A stretch of DNA of 64,000 nucleotides from Selaginella moellendorffii. Taxonomy: Eukaryota; Streptophyta; Lycopodiopsida; Selaginellales; Selaginellaceae. The DNA lies in the NCBI RefSeq assembly GCF_000143415.4, contig NW_003314300.1, positions 1,596,230 through 1,660,229 of the forward strand, read 5' to 3'. Position numbers and translations under genes: made by a program. Positions 53,715 to 62,378 of the stretch are shown piece by piece (within the stretch, counting starts at the first letter, position 1; the number at the start of each line of letters is the position of its first letter). A model generated the notes under the pieces. The model made no database searches. It worked only from the letters and a program-made list of their open reading frames with translations, and had not been told where the DNA came from.

Positions 53715-54368
53715 TCATACGAAGTTGGATCGGACTTGGTCGATGCCACGCTCGTCCAAGAAGAAAGTCTTCTCGAGCACCTCGTTCGGGACCTCTGGCC
53801 GAGATCCAAACATGGATCTCGCAATGAACTGGATTCCGGGAAGCTGGGAGTTGAGAGTGGCGATGATCTTCGCGTTGGTCCTTCCTACGTTCATCTGCCA
53901 GTGGATTAATCCGCGAGGAATCACCATGACTTCTCCCCTGTTCATCACTCGGGCAAACAAGCGATTGTCCGCTGTGACGATGGCGGCGTAGACTGTCCCT
54001 TCTTCTACATAGACCATCTCCGAGGCTCTGGGATGGGTGTGTGGGGGGATGATCCCTTCCGGGAGAAAGTCGAGCCTAGCGATGGAGAGACCCAAAGTGT
54101 TGAGGCCTGGAAATCTCAGCACGGTTCCAAAGATTGCGCCGGAGCGATTGATGTTTGTGGTGTTGGAGGAATTGACAATTCCGCTGTAGATGAAATCGTC
54201 CACCGTGACTGCGGACGAGTTCCTGCATGGAAATCCATTGATCCCGGGGACGACGTTGAGATCTCCGATGCAAAAGTCCTGGAGTGGATCTGGATCGGAT
54301 GAAACTACTGCGCACACGAAGAATGCAAGCAAAGCAATCGAGACAGCGTGAGATTTGGAGAGAGCCAT
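53715..54368 (-). CDS. Germin-like protein (GLP-5)
   Basis: 217 aa, ATG at 54368; nearly identical to GLP-3/4 ('RNSSAVTVDDFIYSG', 'EVPNEVLEKTFFLDERGIDQ'). Complete cupin site. Its TATA-like box is altered (attatata, 54420-54428) compared with the paralogues. W-box core at 54543-54548. Confidence 0.95.
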   Translation of the reverse strand: MALSKSHAVSIALLAFFVCAVVSSDPDPLQDFCIGDLNVVPGINGFPCRNSSAVTVDDFIYSGIVNSSNTTNINRSGAIFGTVLRFPGLNTLGLSIARLDFLPEGIIPPHTHPRASEMVYVEEGTVYAAIVTADNRLFARVMNRGEVMVIPRGLIHWQMNVGRTNAKIIATLNSQLPGIQFIARSMFGSRPEVPNEVLEKTFFLDERGIDQVRSNFV

Positions 54369-54739
54369 AGTCGAAGAACTGGATGAAATCTTTGATGATG
54401 AAGAGCCACTACCTTGAATAATTATATACCTCGAAAATGTGATAGTACTTAGATGCTTCGCGTACACACTAATTTGGAAAGCCGAGTGAGCCGGCCGCCC
54501 CCTTAGCCGCCATCTGGAACGCGAAGTTTGAAATACTTTTTTGGTCAAAGGTTACAAGTCTCCTAACTCTCTAAACATGTTTGGAATTTTGGAAATTAAG
54601 CAGCTTTTGTTCTACTCCTACTCCATTGAGAAGGAGTGTATATACATTGCAGATCAAATTCCTTCACCAAAAAATGGTGAGAAAGCGCAACTCTTCAAGA
54701 AGTGAAATTAGAAATTTATCATTTACCCTTAAGTTTTTC

Positions 54740-55880
54740 ACTTGTTTATTTAGAGATAGACGCTGCCAAGCGGTGTCGACGCTTCCCTCATCTACTTTCG
54801 AGGCTTTTGTTCTCAGCAAGTAGCCACAATCCTTGTTGGCGATTTGTCTTTCGTCATTCCTTGCAAGAAATTGAGAGAGGAGAAAAAAAGAGACAAGGTA
54901 TGTGCTAAAGATTCCCAGCTCCAAGACTGCCGCTCGCCTCCTCGCACGAGATAAGACGTGTAGGTCGGTGGGAAGATGCGCTGCATGACGATATAAACCG
55001 AAAGCCCGGCTCCTCCGTCTCCCAGTAGCTTCGCTTTCACGGCGCTGCCATATTTGTTGTTCCTGTGAGACGCGAAAACGATGAGAGAAACTTGGAAAGG
55101 CAAACCTCACCACCGCCCTTCGCATTGAGGGTTTAGAACAAATAGCTCTAGCTGTTTGTTGCTGATCTCGTAACTCTCTTCGTTGAGACCCCACAGCCCC
55201 GCAAAGAACTCACGAATGATCTCCGCGGCGTTTTTCTTGTCTTGAACAAACCTTGGAGTGCTGAAAACAAAGGATGGCAGTACCTTTCTAATACATTTGG
55301 CTTGCCAAGCTCTTGTTGCACTTTTTTGGTTCCAGCCAAGTGGTATGAGATCCATGGACATTTTATAACGCTCCAGCAGCAATCTCGCGTGCCATTCCTT
55401 GTAGCGAAACAAAACGAAAAAAAAAAAAAAAGCCACGAATGACTGACATATACCAGCTCGGAAGGATCATCCGTGGGTTCGTAGCCTGATCTGTAGTAGG
55501 CAACTGCGACAAGATGCCCATCACTGCGAAACAAAAGAAAAGGATCCAAACAACGATTGCACTCACACAGAAAGCGTTCCATTGGAAGAGAGATACGCTT
55601 CAGATTAAAGTTCAGTTAGCGTTCGACGAATCATGCTGGCACCGTGAGTGACGCAAAGTCAAGGAACAAAACATCACCGAACAGAGAAAATAGATACAGC
55701 TCGTGAAGATATTTCTCCAGCCAGAACTGATCATACATATTTGGTTGTACAACAAAGAGCACAGCTGTGCTGGATTCAGTAGCTTTTAAAAGACCTCGTG
55801 TTCCCAAATTCTTTCCAAGCAAGTCCCAAGACATCACCAAATGCAACAGGGACGTCGTTAAAAGAGTTGAGCATTTCCCG
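54740..55880 (-). pseudogene. GSH2: Glutathione synthetase fragment (3' half), inverted
   Basis: The same fragment as 51830-53480 in reverse. It includes 'VAFGDVLGLAWKEFG' (upstream part), 'VVQPNMYDQFWLEKYLHELY', '[19 protein letters not shown]', '[20 protein letters not shown]' and 'YIVMQRIFPPTYTSYLVRGG'. It lacks the 7-bp loss but also has no 5' half, and the 'PQCEGGG' glycine-rich loop region is frameshifted ('PQCEGRW'). Confidence 0.85.
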
Positions 55881-56144
55881 AGAACATGAGAAAAATTATC
55901 TACAACTATGAAACACGCAACAGAAAAGTATGAAAAAAAGAGAGGTTTTGATGAAAGGATTTGCGGAGGTAACCACGCCCAGCATGAGTTTGAACCCTCT
56001 TAGTGGTATCCATTCAACGCAGACTTTTTCTGTGAGATCTGTGAAGTTAGCGAAGGAACCTTTCTCTCTGTTGATTGGTCACTATCTATGTGTGCGATGA
56101 TCTTGGCTATTTTCAGAAAAGAATTTTATAAACGGGGCAAAATC

Positions 56145-56798
56145 TCATACGAAGTTGGATCGGACTTGGTTGATGCCACGCTCATCCAAGAAAAAAGTCT
56201 TCTCGAGCACCTCGTCGGGAACCTCTGGCCGAGATCCAAACATGGATCTTGCAATGAACTGGATTCCGGGAAGCTGGGAGTTGAGAGTGGCGATGATCTT
56301 CGCGTTGGTCCTTCCTACGTTCATCTGCCAGTGGATTAATCCGCGAGGAATCACCATGACTTCTCCCCTGTTCATCACTCGGGCAAACAGGCGATTGTCC
56401 GCGGTGACGATGGCGGCGTAGACGGTCCCTTCTTCTACGTAGACCATCTCCGATGCTCTGGGATGGGTGTGTGGGGGGATGATTCCTTCCGGGAGAAAGT
56501 CGAGCCTAGCGATGGAGAGACCCAAAGTGTTGAGGCCTGGAAATCTCAGCACGGTTCCGAAGATGGCGCCAGAGCGATTGATGTTTGTGGTGTTGGAGGA
56601 GTTGACGATCCCGCTGTAGATGAAATCGTCCACAGTAACTGTGGAGGAGTTCGTGCACGGGAATCCATTGATCCCGGGGACAATGTTGAGATCTCCGATG
56701 CAAAAGTCCTGGAGTGGATCTGGATCGGATGAAACGACTGCGCACACGAAGAATGCGAGCAAAGAAATCGAGAGGGCGTGAGAAGTGGAGAAAGCCAT
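56145..56798 (-). CDS. Germin-like protein (GLP-6)
   Basis: 217 aa, ATG at 56798. The signal peptide is of a second type ('MAFSTSHALSISLLAFFVCA') shared only with GLP-8. All metal ligands are present. TATA at 56896-56908; W-box core at 56991-56996. Its 3' flank matches GLP-7 rather than GLP-8, so the gene is a mosaic. Confidence 0.95.
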   Translation of the reverse strand: MAFSTSHALSISLLAFFVCAVVSSDPDPLQDFCIGDLNIVPGINGFPCTNSSTVTVDDFIYSGIVNSSNTTNINRSGAIFGTVLRFPGLNTLGLSIARLDFLPEGIIPPHTHPRASEMVYVEEGTVYAAIVTADNRLFARVMNRGEVMVIPRGLIHWQMNVGRTNAKIIATLNSQLPGIQFIARSMFGSRPEVPDEVLEKTFFLDERGINQVRSNFV

Positions 56799-57062
56799 AT
56801 CCAATCCCAGATCGAGGAAAGAGGAAAAACTCGATATTAAGCTCTCGGAGATGAATGTACTACTGGATTTGTGACGAGAAATCATTCCCTTGAATGATAT
56901 ATATATACTAGGAATTGCGACGCTACATGCATACACACGGAAGAATTTGAAAGCGAGTGAGCCACCATAATGGAACACCATCAGATTTAAGGTCAACGAG
57001 AAAAGTCAAAGCTGTCGATCTCATTGCAAGGAAAGGGCCACGGGTTTTCGCTGGAAATTTTG

Positions 57063-57330
57063 GGCTCCAGTAATCTCCACTCCCATTGCTAAAGTGATGG
57101 ACTTCCCTCCCACCATCTTGGACGTTCTTGAGGAACCTCAGCTGCGGTCCTTGTTCCACCGCCATGGTATCTATCGCCTCTGTCACCAAGCCATGCCCCC
57201 AAATCATGCTCCTGGGGCAGCCAAGATCATCCAAGTGGACATAAACATAAACTTTCGTCCAGTAGAAGAACCTCACTGCCTCGTCGAAATGCTCCCGGCA
57301 ATGCAAAAAGCATGCACCACGAGACTCGAT
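57063..57330 (-). pseudogene. Internally deleted DYW-PPR scrap
   Basis: An open frame strings together 'EHFDEAVRFFYWTKVYVYVH', 'EQGPQLRFLKNVQDGG' and 'VHHFSNGSGDYW'. These are separated segments of the PPR-DYW protein at 46140, collapsed by deletions. The deaminase HxE and CxxCH motifs are gone; only the terminal DYW remains. Inverted copy at 60657-60896. Confidence 0.85.
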
Positions 57331-57439
57331 TTCTGTCCGGTGTTACAGGCAAGGGCAACAAGAATGGTCACCACAACGTCTTGGTCATGCCTTGGCCCGA
57401 ATGTCGATTTTGCTGCCTTTTTTGTTTTGGCAGAAGGAA

Positions 57440-58640
57440 AAAAACTCGTCTCATTTTTCCGATGATTTTCAATTTTCAATCTTCAATGTCTACCCCGGCA
57501 ATTGGAGATGCTTCTCCAAGTTGGTCCCAAGATTATCATTTCTCTTGTTTCTTTAATTCCTCCACGTAAATCTGCTGCAAGAAGGTTGTACGCATATCTC
57601 GAATCCACTTGCCTGTCGATGCTAAAGTCGCCCACAATCTCCAGATCCCTTATTAACAGCCTCACAGCATAAAAAAGCCCATTGGTCTACAAAAGTGGAA
57701 ATGACTGAATCCCAGTCTTCCTTTGTGTCTAACAGCTTGCCAACTTCCTTCGACGTCAAGTCGCGCGATTCAGGCCAGCGTCCGGCATGGGATCCACATC
57801 TATAAGATCCCACAGTTTCGCAGTAGCAACTTCTATGCAGACCCTGTCTAGGATATTCAGCGAGTGCGGATGGTTGGCTGCACAATACTCCACTTGTTGA
57901 CGTCTACACGGGTCATCATCTACAACGGCAGCTAGAACCGAAGCCTGCTTGCACTTGTTCCTGCAAATGCAAACATCACAACCTATTAGTGACATGCAGG
58001 CATGCATGCAAGTGAAGCGACCACAAACCTTGGTGAAACCTTCTGTTCGAAAGACTTTGATCCTGTAGTTGTCCGCCCTTCCGTATTTCCTGTAGTGCAT
58101 AGCATCAGACAACATCCCTAAGATCACCTTGTAGCTACAGAGAACATCCATTATCGACTCGTAAGCTTGGAGGCGCTCCTTGGCATCATACCTCCACTTC
58201 ACTGGGTCCAATCCCTCAACACCATCGACAATGAATGATATCCTCGCCCAGACCCATCCGATCCTCCAGAAAAGCCTTGAGTGAAGCGAGATCCCTTACA
58301 GTGTCGGCCGTGACGTTGGGCTGCTCGGCGTACGCAAGCTTGAGCGCATCAACAAATAAATCAATGAGGCAACTGCTAGCTCGTTCCATGTTCCATAAGC
58401 ACAGCACTATGGTCTTCTTCGGAGCTGCAGTGCAAAGGAGAGAGGCAAATGCCCTGAGCCTTGCAAGACTTGCCATCGCCCTTGGGCCCGACTACCAGTA
58501 TCTCCTCTCCGGGAAGCATATCAAACCACATCAGAGCATCGGGCAAGCCTACCACGTTGATTGCTTTCCTGGCCTAGGACCCGGATCCAAAGTAGGAACT
58601 TTGTTTACCTTGTGGACATCGATCAGCTTCCAGGTGGCAG
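57440..58640 (-). pseudogene. Third Crinkler-RHS-like P-loop NTPase, frameshifted
   Basis: The minus strand reads 'GEEILVVGPKGDGKS' (Walker A, about 58480-58530), then 'LCLWNMERASSCLIDLFVDA' in a shifted frame. After another shift it reads 'FIVDGVEGLDPVKWRYDAKE' (Walker B, about 58210). Further on are 'NKCKQASVLAAVVDDD' and 'DLTSKEVGKLLDTKEDWDSV'. Order and spacing match the gene at 2953-5159 ('GPKGIGKS ... FFIDGGEALDP'), but sequence similarity is low, so this is a distinct subfamily. At least three frame breaks. No REase-like part was found. Confidence 0.75.
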
Positions 58641-58914
58641 CAGTAACTGATAGTGTATTATTCAATACACTATCCTTAGTCAATGTTTGACTTTCTCCAC
58701 CTTGACCAAAAATGTGATTCATCGGTTCCAGTATGGTGGCTCACTCGGCTTTCAAATTCTTCCCACTCTCACGAGGAGTGTGTACGCGCAGCATCCAAGT
58801 AGCATCACATTTTCTAGGTATATATATCATTCAAGGCAATCGTTATTCATCACATCCATCGATCCACTCGTCGCAAAGATTCATCCAGTAGTTCTTCCCT
58901 CTTGATCATCAACT

Positions 58915-59568
58915 ATGGCTCTCTCCAAATCTCACGCTGTCTCGATTGCTTTGCTCGCATTCTTCGTGTGCGCAGTAGTTTCATCCGATCCAGATCCACT
59001 CCAGGACTTTTGCATCGGAGATTTCAACGTCGTCCCCGGGATCAATGGATTCCCGTGCAGGAACACGTCCACAGTCACGGTGGACGATTTCATCTACAGC
59101 GGAATCGTCAACTCCTCCAACACCACAAACATCAATCGCTCCGGTGCAATCTTTGGAACCGTGCTGAGATTCCCAGGCCTCAACACTTTGGGTCTCTCCA
59201 TCGCTAGGCTCGACTTTCTCCCGGAAGGGATCATCCCTCCACACACCCATCCCAGAGCATCGGAGATGGTCTACGTAGAAGAAGGGACCGTGTACGCCGC
59301 CATCGTCACAGCGGACAATCGCCTGTTTGCCCGAGTGATGAACAGGGGAGAAGTCATGGTGATTCCTCGCGGATTAATCCACTGGCAGATGAACGTAGGA
59401 AGGACCAACGCGAAGATCATCGCCACTCTCAACTCCCAGCTTCCCGGAATCCAGTTCATTGCAAGATCCATGTTTGGATCTCGGCCAGAGGTTCCCGACG
59501 AGGTGCTCGAGAAGACTTTTTTCTTGGATGAGCGTGGCATCAACCAAGTCCGATCCAACTTCGTATGA
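58915..59568 (+). CDS. Germin-like protein (GLP-7)
   Basis: 217 aa, near-identical to GLP-3/4/5 ('MALSKSHAVSIALLAFF', 'CIGDFNVVPGI'). All metal ligands present. TATA at 58818-58828; TTGACC at 58702-58707. First gene of the cluster on the + strand. Confidence 0.95.
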   Translation: MALSKSHAVSIALLAFFVCAVVSSDPDPLQDFCIGDFNVVPGINGFPCRNTSTVTVDDFIYSGIVNSSNTTNINRSGAIFGTVLRFPGLNTLGLSIARLDFLPEGIIPPHTHPRASEMVYVEEGTVYAAIVTADNRLFARVMNRGEVMVIPRGLIHWQMNVGRTNAKIIATLNSQLPGIQFIARSMFGSRPEVPDEVLEKTFFLDERGINQVRSNFV

Positions 59569-59749
59569 GATTTTGCCCCGTTTATAAAATTCTTTTCTGA
59601 AAATAGCCAAGATCATCGCACACATAGATAGTGACCAATCAACAGAGAGAAAGGTTCCTTAGCTAACTTCACAGATCTCACAGAAAAAGTCTGCGTTGAA
59701 TGGATACCACTAAGAGGGTTCAAACTCATGCTGGGCGTGGTTACCTCCG

Positions 59750-60003
59750 CAAATCCTTTCATCAAAACCTCTCTTTTTTTCATACTTTTCTGTTGCGTGT
59801 TTCATAGTTGTAGATAATTTTTCTCATGTTCTCGGGAAATGCTCAACTCTTTTAACGACGTCCCTGTTGCATTTGGTGATGTCTTGGGACTTGCTTGGAA
59901 AGAATTTGGGAACACGAGGTCTTTTAAAAGCTACTGAATCCAGCACAGCTGTGCTCTTTGTTGTACAACCAAATATGTATGATCAGTTCTGGCTGGAGAA
60001 ATA
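59750..60003 (+). pseudogene. GSH2: Small glutathione synthetase fragment
   Basis: Inverted match to 55720-55980: 'VAFGDVLGLAWKEFG' and 'VVQPNMYDQFWLEKY', cut at 60003 in the middle of an exon, where the NTPase fragment begins. Confidence 0.8.
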
Positions 60004-60480
60004 TATAAGTGCAAGCAGGCTTCGGTTCTAGCTGCCGTTGTAGATGATGACCCGTGTAGACGTCAACAAGTGGAGTATTGTGCAGCCAACCATCCGCACT
60101 CGCTGAATATCCTAGACAGGGTCTGCATAGAAGTTGCTACTGCGAAACTGTGGGATCTTATAGATGTGGATCCCATGCCGGACGCTGGCCTGAATCGCGC
60201 GACTTGACGTCGAAGGAAGTTGGCAAGCTGTTAGACACAAAGGAAGACTGGGATTCAGTCATTTCCACTTTTGTAGACCAATGGGCTTTTTTATGCTGTG
60301 AGGCTGTTAATAAGGGATCTGGAGATTGTGGGCGACTTTAGCATCGACAGGCAAGTGGATTCGAGATATGCGTACAACCTTCTTGCAGCAGATTTACGTG
60401 GAGGAATTAAAGAAACAAGAGAAATGATAATCTTGGGACCAACTTGGAGAAGCATCTCCAATTGCCGGGGTAGACATTGA
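60004..60480 (+). pseudogene. Truncated copy of the third NTPase pseudogene
   Basis: Inverted copy of 57483-57970, starting within 'NKCKQASVLAAVV' and continuing through 'DLTSKEVGKLLDTKEDWDSV'. Lacks the P-loop. Confidence 0.8.
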
Positions 60481-60656
60481 AGATTGAAAATTGAAAATCA
60501 TCGGAAAAATGAGACGAGTTTTTTTCCTTCTGCCAAAACAAAAAAGGCAGCAAAATCGACATTCGGGCCAAGGCATGACCAAGACGTTGTGGTGACCATT
60601 CTTGTTGCCCTTGCCTGTAACACCGGACAGAAATCGAGTCTCGTGGTGCATGCTTT

Positions 60657-60896
60657 TTGCATTGCCGGGAGCATTTCGACGAGGCAGTGAGGTTCTTCTA
60701 CTGGACGAAAGTTTATGTTTATGTCCACTTGGATGATCTTGGCTGCCCCAGGAGCATGATTTGGGGGCATGGCTTGGTGACAGAGGCGATAGATACCATG
60801 GCGGTGGAACAAGGACCGCAGCTGAGGTTCCTCAAGAACGTCCAAGATGGTGGGAGGGAAGTCCATCACTTTAGCAATGGGAGTGGAGATTACTGG
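60657..60896 (+). pseudogene. Internally deleted DYW-PPR scrap, inverted copy
   Basis: Same collapsed frame as 57063-57330, reaching 'GSGDYW' at about 60896 and then reading on. Open for 127 codons without a functional domain. Confidence 0.85.
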
Positions 60897-61164
60897 AGCC
60901 CAAAATTTCCAGCGAAAACCCGTGGCCCTTTCCTTGCAATGAGATCGACAGCTTTGACTTTTCTCGTTGACCTTAAATCTGATGGTGTTCCATTATGGTG
61001 GCTCACTCGCTTTCAAATTCTTCCGTGTGTATGCATGTAGCGTCGCAATTCCTAGTATATATATATCATTCAAGGGAATGATTTCTCGTCACAAATCCAG
61101 TAGTACATTCATCTCCGAGAGCTTAATATCGAGTTTTTCCTCTTTCCTCGATCTGGGATTGGAT

Positions 61165-61818
61165 ATGGCTTTCTCCACTTCTCACGCCCTCTCGATTTCT
61201 TTGCTCGCATTCTTCGTGTGCGCAGTCGTTTCATCCGATCCAGATCCACTCCAGGACTTTTGCATCGGAGATCTCAACATTGTCCCCGGGATCAATGGAT
61301 TCCCGTGCACGAACTCCTCCACAGTTACTGTGGACGATTTCATCTACAGCGGGATCGTCAACTCCTCCAACACCACAAACATCAATCGCTCTGGCGCCAT
61401 CTTCGGAACCGTGCTGAGATTTCCAGGCCTCAACACTTTGGGTCTCTCCATCGCTAGGCTCGACTTTCTCCCGGAAGGAATCATCCCCCCACACACGCAT
61501 CCCAGAGCCTCGGAGATGGTCTATGTAGAAGAAGGGACCGTCTACGCCGCCATCGTCACCGCGGACAATCGCCTGTTTGCCCGAGTGATGAACAGGGGAG
61601 AAGTCATGGTGATTCCTCGCGGATTAATCCACTGGCAGATGAACGTAGGAAGGACCAACGCGAAGATCATCGCCACTCTCAACTCCCAGCTCCCCGGAAT
61701 CCAGTTCATTGCAAGATCCATGTTTGGATCCCGCCCAGAGGTACCGGACGAGGTGCTCGAGAAGACTTTCTTCTTGGACGAGCGTAGCATTGACCAAGTC
61801 CGATCTAACTTTGTTTGA
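61165..61818 (+). CDS. Germin-like protein (GLP-8)
   Basis: 217 aa, ATG at 61165; almost identical to GLP-6 ('MAFSTSHALSISLLAFFVCA'; ends 'DERSIDQVRSNFV'). All metal ligands present. TATA at 61055-61067; TTGACC at 60967-60972. The upstream in-frame extension covers the promoter and is not used. Confidence 0.95.
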   Translation: MAFSTSHALSISLLAFFVCAVVSSDPDPLQDFCIGDLNIVPGINGFPCTNSSTVTVDDFIYSGIVNSSNTTNINRSGAIFGTVLRFPGLNTLGLSIARLDFLPEGIIPPHTHPRASEMVYVEEGTVYAAIVTADNRLFARVMNRGEVMVIPRGLIHWQMNVGRTNAKIIATLNSQLPGIQFIARSMFGSRPEVPDEVLEKTFFLDERSIDQVRSNFV

Positions 61819-62378
61819 GATTTTATAAAACCTTGAGCAAGAACTTTTTTCGTACGGAATAGTTAGTTGATAATATTAGTTTAGGGTTTAAGAACCTTTA
61901 ACTAAACCCTTAAAGGAAGGCTGGAAAAGGAATGGTGCAGTGTTGGGAACCACACGAATATCGCAGCAAACTGCCAAGAACAAACAAAGACAAAAAGAAG
62001 AAAAAAATTTCGAGATTTGCGGCAATGTGTGGGGGAGATAAGCTGGGGATGGATTTTTTAATGATTTACGAACCTTTGAGAGATTGGATTGGAATCAATC
62101 AATCACACGAGAACTCCTTCTCTTATCATTTTTCTTTCCTTGGGCCGATTTTTTTGCCTTTGTTTCGTGTACTTGTTTATCCCCTTATCGGAGTGTTCCC
62201 AGCCAGTGCGCGAGACGACGGCGATGGCGAAGAAATAGAAAGAAAATCGCGCAAACAAGAAGAAGAACAAGAAGCTCCACTCACGAGGTAATATAAAAAG
62301 AGGTTTTTTTCAATCGCGAGTCTATGGATCGATGAGCGAGCCAGAAGAAATCGAGAAAGAAAAGGAGGGAATCGATTG
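61819..62378. other. Intergenic region and 5' leader of the PMI1-like gene
   Basis: It carries 'tagggtttaagaacc' telo-box-like motifs near 61880-61915. No separate gene supported. Confidence 0.4.

Larger units (their letters stand above)
56145..57970. repeat. Left arm of inverted duplication 2
   Basis: Matches 60004-61818 in reverse, covering a germin-like gene, its promoter, a DYW-PPR scrap and the start of the NTPase pseudogene. Near-identical by eye. Confidence 0.9.
60004..61818. repeat. Right arm of inverted duplication 2
   Basis: See 56145-57970. Confidence 0.9.
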
